This document shows, piece after piece, positions 1 to 5,879 of a DNA stretch of 21,241 nt. The notes under the pieces were generated by a model that worked only from the letters and a program-made list of their open reading frames with translations, did no database searches and was not told the origin of the DNA. This stretch comes from a virus. The stretch lies in IMG/VR virus record IMGVR_UViG_3300008266_000605, positions 1 to 21,241 of that record; one strand, written 5' to 3'. Each line of letters begins with the position of its first letter. The stretch's first letter is position 1. Position numbers and translations under genes: made by a program.

Positions 1-330
1 CCAGACAATAAGATAATTGAGCATAGCATATATCCTGAAAAGCTGCGATTTTATCAAATGCAGGAGAAAGAACATAAAGGCGGATTTACTCGATCAGGTC
101 GGGCAACCTTTAGGATTATGGAGATAGTTTACGAGCCTGAAAGCCGAATACATGATGAAAAGATTACTATTTTTATTGAATACAATCCCGAACTTATCGG
201 ACATGTTTTGAATGCAATGTCAGAGATTGGCTTTCAATGGGGATATTATTCCGCAAGGGAATACTATAAAAAACACGGTAAACTTTATTTTCCACCAAAC
301 CATAACAAAACAAATGAAACAGCTTATTAA
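1..330 (+). CDS. Hypothetical phage protein, 5' end outside the window
   Basis: The frame is open from base 1 with no stop before the first ATG at 58, so the gene probably starts upstream of the window; the reading before that ATG (PDNKIIEHS...) looks like ordinary protein. The visible part is about 109 residues (90 from the ATG at 58). It is rich in charged and aromatic residues, with a C-terminal stretch GYYSAREYYKKHGK, and shows no signal peptide or membrane segment. I do not recognise a family. Its stop lies 17 bases inside the following ERF gene, so the two are probably translated together. Its place directly before a recombinase suggests an early phage function, but nothing in the sequence names one. 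Confidence 0.6.
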   Translation, partial: PDNKIIEHSIYPEKLRFYQMQEKEHKGGFTRSGRATFRIMEIVYEPESRIHDEKITIFIEYNPELIGHVLNAMSEIGFQWGYYSAREYYKKHGKLYFPPNHNKTNETAY

Positions 331-859
331 CATTCAGAGCGAATTGAAAGCTCCAAAGAATCAGTTTAATTCATTCGGTAAGTATCACTACCGAAATGCA
401 GAGGACATCCTCGAAGCATTGAAACCTATCTTATTAAAGCACGGCTGTACACTGACAATCAGTGATGAAATTAAAACAGCTGGCAGCATTCTGTATGTTG
501 AAAGCAAGGCTACACTTTGCCATAATGAAGATTGTGTAAGTGTAACCGCACAGGCAGGGATAGACCCTAACCGCAAGGGTATGGATATATCACAGGCTTT
601 CGGTGCATCATCATCATACGCACGTAAATACGCATTAGGCGGCCTTTTTTTATTGGATGATAATAAGGATGCAGATGCTACCAATACACACGGCAAAGAT
701 GACTTAAAGCCCCTTAAAGAAAAGCTATGGAAAATGGTTGAAAAGATAGATGATGATTTGGTAAAGAAAGCATCAGCTTTGAAATCAGTAACAGATGCGA
801 CTACATCAGAACAATTACTTAGAATTGAATCACGCTTAAAGGAATTGATAAATGAATAA
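314..859 (+). CDS. erf: ERF family single-strand annealing recombinase
   Basis: A 181-residue protein of the ERF (Essential Recombination Function, P22 Erf) superfamily, which binds single-stranded DNA and anneals complementary strands during phage recombination and genome circularisation. The N-terminal half has the expected pattern KYHYRNAEDILEALKPIL followed by a beta-rich section. The hallmark segment is GMDISQAFGASSSYARKYAL and then LLDDNKDAD, matching the family's QxxGSxxTYARRYAL...DDDAD signature. The C-terminal third is charged and helical. An in-frame ATG exists at 212, but the family N-terminus begins at MKQLINIQ, so I chose the ATG at 314, which overlaps the upstream gene by 17 bases. 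The SSB-like protein and VRR-NUC nuclease downstream are natural partners. Confidence 0.9.
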   Translation: MKQLINIQSELKAPKNQFNSFGKYHYRNAEDILEALKPILLKHGCTLTISDEIKTAGSILYVESKATLCHNEDCVSVTAQAGIDPNRKGMDISQAFGASSSYARKYALGGLFLLDDNKDADATNTHGKDDLKPLKEKLWKMVEKIDDDLVKKASALKSVTDATTSEQLLRIESRLKELINE

Positions 860-1232
860 CTTATCAATAGTTGAAATCAATATGCAGCTTCAGGCTGTAA
901 CACCGCAAACGTTAGAAAGCATTGCGGCCTGTACTGAGTACGGTGCAAAGTTAGCGGGATGGATAGCTTACACCGGGCTGGCAAAGGCACAAGCGAAGCG
1001 GGATTTATTGGCAAAGAAAGGGGAAGCATTGGCCGACATCCTTAATCGCAATGATAAGCTAAGCCCCTCTGTTATTAAAGAATGGATTGCGGCAAAGACA
1101 AATGATGAGGATTATGCCTTTGAACTGGCAGACCGTACCAATGCAGCCGCCACGCATCAACTGGACTTAGTTAGATCTATTTTATCAGCGCTTAAAACTG
1201 AGATGAGTTCTATTAATTTTTATAAATCTTAA
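852..1232 (+). CDS. Small helical phage protein downstream of ERF
   Basis: A 126-residue protein that overlaps the end of the ERF gene by 8 bases (ATGAATAA), implying coupled translation. It is almost entirely predicted helix, rich in Ala, Lys and Glu (for example AKAQAKRDLLAKKGEALADIL), with no membrane segment or catalytic motif. Short helical proteins of this kind often follow single-strand annealing proteins in phage genomes, so it may be an accessory to recombination, but that is inference from position only. I do not recognise a named family. Confidence 0.7.
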   Translation: MNNLSIVEINMQLQAVTPQTLESIAACTEYGAKLAGWIAYTGLAKAQAKRDLLAKKGEALADILNRNDKLSPSVIKEWIAAKTNDEDYAFELADRTNAAATHQLDLVRSILSALKTEMSSINFYKS

Positions 1233-1234
1233 CA

Positions 1235-1507
1235 ATGAATGAAATAACAATAAAAAAAAGAGATAAATTAATATCTTATTTTGGTAGTGTAGAAAAATAT
1301 CAATTAGAAATATTTGATAAAGTACCTCCAATATTTATGATGTCATGTGACAAAAATGGGAATGTAATAGGTTGTCATGAAAGCATGAAACAATATCTTA
1401 TAAAAGAGATAAATAAATCGAATATGACTGCAAAAGAAATAATAGAAAGAGATAGTAAAATTTTTGAAAAAATAATATCAGATTTATATATTAAACTTTT
1501 TTCTTAA
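1235..1507 (+). CDS. AT-rich orphan hypothetical protein
   Basis: A 90-residue protein starting 2 bases after the previous stop. Its base composition is clearly more AT-rich than its neighbours: codons are dominated by AAA, ATA, ATT and GAA, while the genes on either side use GC-containing codons freely. The protein is rich in Ile and Lys, with a helical C-terminal half (TAKEIIERDSKIFEKIISDL) and no recognised motif, signal peptide or membrane segment. The composition shift suggests a later insertion (a moron-type gene) into the replication operon. Function unknown. Confidence 0.65.
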   Translation: MNEITIKKRDKLISYFGSVEKYQLEIFDKVPPIFMMSCDKNGNVIGCHESMKQYLIKEINKSNMTAKEIIERDSKIFEKIISDLYIKLFS

Positions 1508-1525
1508 TCAATAAATCAAATCAAA

Positions 1526-1777
1526 ATGTCAAACTACGACAACACAAACAGCGGCGTTCTGTTCAAAAACGACAAAAAAGGAAACGACAAAGCACCTGAC
1601 TACAAAGGCAAGGTAAATGTAAATGGCAAAGACTTAGAAATGGCAGGATGGATTCGGGAAGGTAAGTCAGGCAAATTTATCAGCATCAAAGTATCAGAGC
1701 CGCGCCAAAAGGACGGCAATGTATTTGACAACAAACCTAAGACAGTATTTGATAACTCAACCGACTTACCATTTTAA
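1526..1777 (+). CDS. Small SSB-like protein with an SSB-type C-terminal tip
   Basis: An 83-residue protein. The core (about residues 10-60) is short beta-strand-like sequence: GVLFKNDKKGN, then YKGKVNVNGKDLEMAGWIREGKSGKFISIKVSEP, the pattern of small OB-fold proteins of the DUF736 kind. It ends in STDLPF, resembling the conserved acidic-hydrophobic tip (DDDIPF) that bacterial SSB proteins use to recruit repair and replication enzymes. It lies between the ERF gene and the DnaA-like and nuclease genes. I infer a single-strand DNA binding or tip-mimicking role. The start follows an A-rich leader (AATCAAATCAAA), typical of Bacteroidota translation starts. Family assignment is moderate; the tip is directly visible. 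Confidence 0.65.
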   Translation: MSNYDNTNSGVLFKNDKKGNDKAPDYKGKVNVNGKDLEMAGWIREGKSGKFISIKVSEPRQKDGNVFDNKPKTVFDNSTDLPF

Positions 1778-1779
1778 TC

Positions 1780-2196
1780 ATGGAAAGAAAAGACCTGATT
1801 AAGTTTATCGGTAATGCCTTAGACGTGGACATACTCCCTGTGACACATACCGTACTAATTGACAAGCTGAAAGAATATGAGGAAAACTACATCAAAAAGA
1901 ATATCCGTTCTTATAATGTAACTTCACTGATTTCAGATGAGATGTTTGACCATTACGCTTTGCAGATATGCGAAATGTATGGAATAACAATAAAAGAGCT
2001 GAAAAGCAAAGACAGGTACTTTCAGCTTGTTATGGCACGGGTACATTTCTGCCGGTATATGCGACTGGAACATAAGGCAAGCGTAACCGCATTAGGTAAG
2101 TATTTGAACCGTGACCATAGCAGCGTAATCCACTATTTCAAAAGATATAAACTATATCATCAAATACCTGAAAATACAAGATTTAACAATGAATGA
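1780..2196 (+). CDS. Stand-alone DnaA domain IV-like DNA-binding protein
   Basis: A 138-residue protein whose C-terminal half matches the DNA-binding domain IV of the initiator DnaA. Residues about 60-123 contain a helix, then FQLVMARVHFCRYMRLEH, then the DnaA signature at residues 103-119 (TALGKYLNRDHSSVIHY), equivalent to IGxxFGxRDHSTVxHA in DnaA. There is no AAA+ ATPase domain: no Walker A or B anywhere. The N-terminal 50 residues are a separate helical segment of unknown role. It starts 2 bases after the SSB-like gene and overlaps the nuclease gene by 8 bases. It probably binds DnaA-box-like sites, at the phage origin or on the host chromosome; which one cannot be told from the window. 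Confidence 0.85.
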   Translation: MERKDLIKFIGNALDVDILPVTHTVLIDKLKEYEENYIKKNIRSYNVTSLISDEMFDHYALQICEMYGITIKELKSKDRYFQLVMARVHFCRYMRLEHKASVTALGKYLNRDHSSVIHYFKRYKLYHQIPENTRFNNE

Positions 2197-2581
2197 AAAG
2201 CAGATACATCAGCAAGTATGCCGGTACCTGGACTTGCAATATCCTAAAGTGATTTATACGTCTGATAGTTCAGGGGTGCGGGTAAGTATAGGGATGGCAA
2301 AGGCTTTGAAATCAATCCGCTGCAAAGGTTATAAGATACCAGACCTTATCATCATGCACCCGAATAAATTATATCATGGGCTAATTATTGAGATTAAAAA
2401 GGATTTGTCACAAATTATGACTAAGTCGGGAACATTAAAAAAAGATAAGCATGTCCAGGATCAGGATGTAACATTAACAGAATTACAGCGGCTGGGATAT
2501 GCGGCCATATTTGGATGTGGCTTTAAACATTGTAAATCAGTAATCGACGAATATTTTAACCCCAAAAACAAAATCAAATGA
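2189..2581 (+). CDS. VRR-NUC domain nuclease
   Basis: A 130-residue single-domain protein of the VRR-NUC family (PD-(D/E)xK superfamily), small phage endonucleases thought to act on recombination or replication intermediates. Visible features in order: an N-terminal helix (KQIHQQVCRYLDLQYP), a DSSGVRVSIGMAKALK segment, KGYKIPDLIIMHP with PD at residues 51-52, the catalytic strand GLIIEIKK (E68, K70), and the helix after HVQDQDVTLTELQRLGYAA with its conserved Gln and Asp. These are all the elements expected for an active enzyme. It overlaps the DnaA-like gene at its start and the HTH gene by 4 bases (ATGA) at its end. Confidence 0.85.
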   Translation: MNEKQIHQQVCRYLDLQYPKVIYTSDSSGVRVSIGMAKALKSIRCKGYKIPDLIIMHPNKLYHGLIIEIKKDLSQIMTKSGTLKKDKHVQDQDVTLTELQRLGYAAIFGCGFKHCKSVIDEYFNPKNKIK

Positions 2582-2883
2582 CAAGAAAGCAAGCACTTAC
2601 GCAGCATCTGTTATCAGGCGGCAAACTATCAATTCTTAACGGATACCGCCATTTCGGAATCAGTAACATCAGCCGGGAAGTTAGGCGGTTGATAGAGCAG
2701 CCTTTTAATGTAACCCTTACACGCAAAAAGATGGAAGGGAAAACAAAGTACGGCAGCTATTGTACATGGCTGGAATATAGCCTTACTAACAACCGTATTA
2801 ATGCCGCAGGTATTAAAGAGATGCGGAAAGCTCTCAAAGAAAATCCTGCAAAAAAAGTTGTTAAAATGAAAGCAAAGGCTTAA
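2578..2883 (+). CDS. Small helix-turn-helix phage protein
   Basis: A 101-residue protein with an N-terminal winged-helix-like pattern: TRKQALTQHLLSGGKLSILN, then GYRHFGISNISREVRRLIEQ as turn and recognition helix, then a beta pair (FNVTLTRKK and YGSYCTWLEYSL). This resembles the HTH_39-type domain common in phage genomes. The C-terminus is a basic tail (KKVVKMKAKA). It is the last gene of the first tight operon: its ATG overlaps the nuclease stop (ATGA), and a promoter-like sequence spans its stop codon. It may regulate early genes or help replication; the target is unknown. Confidence 0.75.
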   Translation: MTRKQALTQHLLSGGKLSILNGYRHFGISNISREVRRLIEQPFNVTLTRKKMEGKTKYGSYCTWLEYSLTNNRINAAGIKEMRKALKENPAKKVVKMKAKA

Positions 2884-2888
2884 TTTTG
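2857..2888 (+). promoter_or_regulatory. Candidate Bacteroidota-type promoter
   Basis: TAATTTTG at 2881-2888 is an exact match to the Bacteroidota -7 element TAnnTTTG. GTTG at 2857-2860 lies 20 bases upstream, the usual distance for the -33 element (consensus TTTG, so one mismatch). It lies at the end of the HTH gene and would start transcripts near 2895, giving a leader of nearly 90 bases for the next gene. Based on sequence match only. Confidence 0.4.
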
Positions 2889-2981
2889 TAATTGATGTTT
2901 CGCACCATCATTTATAAACTTTTTGCCCCGATGGGATATTGGAGAGTGCGAACTCCTTTATTCCGGAGGGGTTAACTTTTT
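2889..2981 (+). promoter_or_regulatory. Structured leader before the DUF6291-like gene
   Basis: This intergenic stretch contains a perfect 7-base inverted repeat, TTCGCAC (2899-2905) with GTGCGAA (2946-2952). Inside it CATC (2906-2909) can pair with GATG (2930-2933). CTCC at 2953-2956 can pair either with GGAG at 2941-2944 or with GGAG at 2965-2968, and the second GGAG is part of a Shine-Dalgarno-like GGAGGGG 12 bases before the ATG at 2982. The mutually exclusive pairings suggest a switch-like leader or protein-binding site. I do not recognise a known riboswitch class. Confidence 0.35.
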
Positions 2982-3539
2982 ATGGAACGCAAGGCTTTTA
3001 ATTTTTACAAATCTTATTATGAAGTATTTAAGATGCTTGAAAATGATGAAGATAAACTTCAATTCATTACTGCACTTTTAGAAAAACAATTTGAAAACAA
3101 AGAACCTGGTAAAATGTTACCGATGGCTACTTTTGCCTATAAATCTCAGGAACATAATATTATTGCACAGGTTGAAGGTTTTATTAATAAAATTAAACCC
3201 CCTACCGAAGGGGGTAGGCAAGGGGGTATTAAAGGGGGTTCGGTACAAGAGAAAGAGAAAGAGGAAGTAAAAGAGAAAGTAAAAGTAAAAGAGAAAGTAC
3301 AATTCGTAGCACCTACAATCGATGAAGTAATTAAGTTCTTTGATGATAACGGATATACGAACGGTGATAAGGCATGGAACTATTACAACGATGGGAACTG
3401 GAAGGATAGCAACGGTAAGCAGGTTATTAACTGGAAACAGAAAATGAGAATAGTATGGTTTAAGGATGAGAATAAGAAAAAAGCAATCAGATCAATACAC
3501 GACCAGGATAAAAGAACAAGAGAAATATTAGGATTATGA
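2982..3539 (+). CDS. DUF6291-like phage replication-associated protein
   Basis: A 185-residue two-part protein. Residues 1-65 (FNFYKSYYEVFKMLENDEDKLQFITALLEKQF) match the N-terminal domain found in many phage replication proteins (DUF6291-type), a helical unit. Residues 70-108 are a low-complexity linker: PPTEGGRQGGIKGG, then a run of Lys, Glu and Val. Residues 112-167 form a second domain (TIDEVIKFFDDNGY ... AWNYYNDGNWKDSNGK ... NWKQKMRIVWF) that I associate with phage primosome-type proteins near dnaB. It has its own promoter and leader and overlaps the methyltransferase start by 4 bases (ATGA). A role in primosome assembly or helicase loading is inferred from domain and place; no ATPase motif is present. 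Confidence 0.7.
   Translation: MERKAFNFYKSYYEVFKMLENDEDKLQFITALLEKQFENKEPGKMLPMATFAYKSQEHNIIAQVEGFINKIKPPTEGGRQGGIKGGSVQEKEKEEVKEKVKVKEKVQFVAPTIDEVIKFFDDNGYTNGDKAWNYYNDGNWKDSNGKQVINWKQKMRIVWFKDENKKKAIRSIHDQDKRTREILGL
3197..3239 (+). repeat. G-tract repeat and hairpin in the DUF6291 linker
   Basis: AGGGGGT occurs three times with an exact 12-base period (3209, 3221, 3233). It is preceded by its perfect complement ACCCCCT at 3197-3203, which can form a 7-bp stem with the first copy over a 5-base loop (ACCGA), or pair with either of the other copies. The unit is in frame and encodes the Pro- and Gly-rich start of the linker. An almost pure purine tract (about 3246-3298) follows and encodes the Lys/Glu part. 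Confidence 0.7.
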
Positions 3540-4510
3540 AACACGGATCATTATTTTCAGGTATTGGAGGCTTTGATCTTGCAGCAGAATGGATGGGATG
3601 GAAAAACGTTTTCCACTGCGAATGGAATCCTTTCGGGCAAAAAGTATTAAAACATTATTGGCCAAAAGCAATTAGTTATCATGACATCACAAAAACAGAC
3701 TTCACTATTCACAGAGGAGCAATTGACATCATTACAGGAGGCTTCCCATGCCAACCCTACTCATCCGCAGGAAAGCGCCTCGGCAAAGATGATGAGAGAC
3801 ATCTCTGGCCGGAAATGCTTAGATGCATTCGAGAGGTTTCCCCGCGTTGGATCGTGGGCGAGAACGTTCGCGGCCTTACTAATTGGAATGGAGGGATGGT
3901 ATTCGATGAGGTGCAGGCTGACTTGGAAACTATCGGCTACGAAGTCCTCCCGTTTCTACTTCCAGCTTGTGCCGTCAACGCTCCGCACCGAAGGGATAGA
4001 ATTTGGTTTATTGCCAACGCCGATGGCACAAAGCAGAGAAATGACAGAGGAACAGACATTGAAAAGGAAAGAGAAATATGGTGGTATAAAAAGAGCGATG
4101 TATTTGGAGAACTTTGCCGTAATGGGGATGTTACCAACACCAATATCAGGGGACTGGAAGGGGCAGAGGAGGTCGGACGGGACGGCATCAATGTTAAGTG
4201 GAAAAGCAAGTTTGGGATTGCTACCAACACCAAAAACGCAGGATTCGAGACACGCACTGAGGGACAGAGGAAAGAGCAATTTAGGAGAGGAAATGTCGGA
4301 GCTTGCGTATCAAACAACTGGCAAAACTTCCCAACTGTCTCCCCAGTTTGTAATGGAGATGATGGGCTTTCCGACAGATTGGACTCTATTACCTTTCCTA
4401 AATGGAGAAACGAATCAATCAAAGCAGGAGGTAACGCAGTAGTGCCTAAATTAGTTTACCAAATATTCAAAGCAATTGATACCTTTGAAACCCAAAACCT
4501 AAAAAAATGA
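3536..4510 (+). CDS. dcm: C5 cytosine-specific DNA methyltransferase
   Basis: A 324-residue enzyme that methylates carbon 5 of cytosine using S-adenosylmethionine. All core motifs are visible: motif I LFSGIGGFD (residues 6-14), motif IV GGFPCQPYS with catalytic Cys72, motif VI GENVRGL (108-114), motif VIII RRDRIWFIA (152-160), and motif X GGNAVVP (298-304) before the closing helix. The target-recognition region (about 161-290) is odd: hydrophilic, with recurring NADG, TNTN and TNTK segments, and is the zone most constrained by the second reading frame at 3681-4442. It likely modifies phage DNA to escape host restriction. The ATG overlaps the upstream stop (ATGA), and the TGA overlaps the dnaB start. 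The window gives no evidence of a partner restriction enzyme. The dcm symbol denotes the family only. Confidence 0.92.
   Translation: MKHGSLFSGIGGFDLAAEWMGWKNVFHCEWNPFGQKVLKHYWPKAISYHDITKTDFTIHRGAIDIITGGFPCQPYSSAGKRLGKDDERHLWPEMLRCIREVSPRWIVGENVRGLTNWNGGMVFDEVQADLETIGYEVLPFLLPACAVNAPHRRDRIWFIANADGTKQRNDRGTDIEKEREIWWYKKSDVFGELCRNGDVTNTNIRGLEGAEEVGRDGINVKWKSKFGIATNTKNAGFETRTEGQRKEQFRRGNVGACVSNNWQNFPTVSPVCNGDDGLSDRLDSITFPKWRNESIKAGGNAVVPKLVYQIFKAIDTFETQNLKK
3681..4442 (+). CDS. Overprinted protein nested inside the methyltransferase gene
   Basis: A 253-codon ATG-initiated ORF lying entirely within the methyltransferase gene in the +1 frame relative to it. Its protein reads as a structured sequence: N-terminus TSLFTEEQLTSLQEASHANP, a middle GSWARTFAALLIGMEGWYSM...LTWKLSATKSS RFYFQLVPST, three LPTP repeats (residues 111, 151, 181), and a C-terminal LSPQFVMEMMGFPTDWTLLP. 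From memory, proteins with SWAR...LTWK...QLVPS, repeated LPTP and LNPxFVExMMGFPxxW occur widely in phages, including where they do not overlap a methyltransferase; this needs a search. Motif IV of the enzyme is read here as SHANPT and motif VI as WARTF. Function is unknown; a methylation-linked or anti-restriction role is a guess. The alternative is a long shadow ORF kept open by chance. Confidence 0.65.
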   Translation: MTSQKQTSLFTEEQLTSLQEASHANPTHPQESASAKMMRDISGRKCLDAFERFPRVGSWARTFAALLIGMEGWYSMRCRLTWKLSATKSSRFYFQLVPSTLRTEGIEFGLLPTPMAQSREMTEEQTLKRKEKYGGIKRAMYLENFAVMGMLPTPISGDWKGQRRSDGTASMLSGKASLGLLPTPKTQDSRHALRDRGKSNLGEEMSELAYQTTGKTSQLSPQFVMEMMGFPTDWTLLPFLNGETNQSKQEVTQ

Positions 4511-5847
4511 ACTACATACAACCGCAAGCAAAAGAGGCAGAGGCCGCAATATTAGGAGCGATACTTATCGAGCAAAATGCAATCGACAAAGTTGCAGACA
4601 TAATTACCCCTGATTCATTCTACGTAACAGCTCACAAAATAATCTTTACAGCCATTTGCGAACTGCAAAAGAAACATCAACCTATTGACATTCTTACAGT
4701 TACGCAGCAGCTACAAAAGACAAACCAACTGACTGACATCGGCGGAGCATACGAGCTTGTAAAGCTCACAAACGACATTGTAAGTACGGCAAACATAGTA
4801 AACCATGCCAAAATAGTGCATGAAAAGTACATCCTGCGAAGACTTATATCCGTATCCTCTGAAATCGCAGCCAAAGCCCTCAACCCCGAAACCGATTGCT
4901 TTGAACTCATCGACCTTGCAGAAAAGCAAATACTTAAAATTGCCGATACCAATCAGACCGATACCTTACACATTTCGAGCGTAATGGTTGACACTTTACA
5001 AAAGATCGACAAATGGAAAGCAGCCGGGTCATCTATTACCGGCATAAGATCAGGCTTTCCCGACCTGGATAGGGCAACACGTGGATGGCAGCCCGGTGAC
5101 CTTATTATCGTGGCGGCACGTCCATCGGTAGGGAAAACAGCGTTTGCGCTTAATTTGGTGCGAAATGCGGCCCTCAATGGCGCAGGGGTAGGTATATGGT
5201 CACTTGAAATGAAAGCGCCTTATTTAGCCCTTAGAATGCTTGCGGCGCAATCGGACATTATTTTGAATAAACTGCAAACTGGCAGGTTGGATGATATTGA
5301 ACACAAAACAATAAACGAGGCAGCCGAAGCATTGAGCCGGCATAAAATATTCTTTGATGATGCTAATGCCGTAAATTTACGTTCGTTAAAGGCTAAGGCT
5401 CGCCGTCTTAAAAAAAAGCATGACATCGGCCTGATTGTGATTGATTATCTACAATTAATGCACGGGGAAAGCAAAAACAATCGGGAGCAGGAAATAGCCA
5501 CAATAAGCAGGGAACTTAAAAACCTTGCTCAGGAACTTGATATTCCGATTGTTGCACTAAGTCAACTAAGTAGGGATGGGGTAAAGAATAGCAATAGGGA
5601 AACCCCTCCTCCCATATCTTCATTGCGTGAGTCAGGTGCTATTGAGCAGGATGCCGATCTTATACTGATGCTGTGGGGTGCGAATGAAACCGAATTATCT
5701 AATGATAAAAGTTACGAGAGTAAGCGGCGGATAAGGATAATGAAGCAGCGTAATGGTATGCTGCTTACCTGCGATTTGGATTTTAAGAATGAGATTCAGC
5801 TATTTCAGAGTATGTCTGAAATAAATAAAGATGAAGTATTTTTTTAA
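4507..5847 (+). CDS. dnaB: Replicative DNA helicase, DnaB family
   Basis: A full-length 446-residue DnaB-type helicase, the hexameric 5'-3' helicase of the replication fork. The N-terminal helical domain (about 1-105) begins PQAKEAEAAILGAIL. The linker is followed by the RecA-like domain with TGIRSGFPDLDRATRGWQPGDL, Walker A ARPSVGKT (204-211; the usual Met is Val), WSLEM (231-235), Walker B LIVIDYLQLM (309-318), the ALSQLSR motif (350-356), ESGAIEQDADLI (375-386) and a C-terminal KQRNG (413-417). The ATG overlaps the methyltransferase stop (ATGA). No loader or primase is recognisable in the window; the DUF6291-like protein is the best candidate partner. Confidence 0.95.
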   Translation: MNYIQPQAKEAEAAILGAILIEQNAIDKVADIITPDSFYVTAHKIIFTAICELQKKHQPIDILTVTQQLQKTNQLTDIGGAYELVKLTNDIVSTANIVNHAKIVHEKYILRRLISVSSEIAAKALNPETDCFELIDLAEKQILKIADTNQTDTLHISSVMVDTLQKIDKWKAAGSSITGIRSGFPDLDRATRGWQPGDLIIVAARPSVGKTAFALNLVRNAALNGAGVGIWSLEMKAPYLALRMLAAQSDIILNKLQTGRLDDIEHKTINEAAEALSRHKIFFDDANAVNLRSLKAKARRLKKKHDIGLIVIDYLQLMHGESKNNREQEIATISRELKNLAQELDIPIVALSQLSRDGVKNSNRETPPPISSLRESGAIEQDADLILMLWGANETELSNDKSYESKRRIRIMKQRNGMLLTCDLDFKNEIQLFQSMSEINKDEVFF

Positions 5848-5851
5848 CCCA

Positions 5852-5859
5852 TATATTTG
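5852..5859 (+). promoter_or_regulatory. Candidate Bacteroidota -7 promoter element
   Basis: TATATTTG is an exact match to TAnnTTTG, in the 32-base gap after dnaB and 20 bases before the ATG of the helicase-methyltransferase gene. No clear TTTG is present at the -33 position, only a T-rich stretch (5839-5845). It would give a very short A-rich leader. It could let the last early gene be expressed apart from the replication operon. Confidence 0.35.
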
Positions 5860-5879
5860 TAAACCAAAAACCTAAAACC

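Noticed and set aside
212-313. Longer N-terminus of the ERF protein from the ATG at 212
   Set aside because: Those 34 residues overlap the upstream gene, do not look like the family, and a start at 314 matches the usual ERF N-terminus.
388-867. 159-codon antisense ORF opposite the ERF gene
   Set aside because: Overlaps a clear ERF protein completely; composition is Ser-rich and typical of antisense shadows.
3198-3239. CRISPR-like repeat array
   Set aside because: The units are 7 bases at a 12-base period, in frame within a coding linker; far too short for CRISPR repeats and spacers.
3117-3302. Phe/Tyr-rich 61-codon antisense ORF over the purine tract
   Set aside because: It is simply the complement of the Lys/Glu-coding purine tract; low-complexity Phe/Leu/Tyr is expected by chance.
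3937-4422. 161-codon antisense ORF inside the methyltransferase gene
   Set aside because: The product is Ser/Leu/Pro-rich and shadow-like, with no recognisable domain; two sense frames here are already better supported. A second antisense ORF at 3956-4279 was rejected for the same reason.
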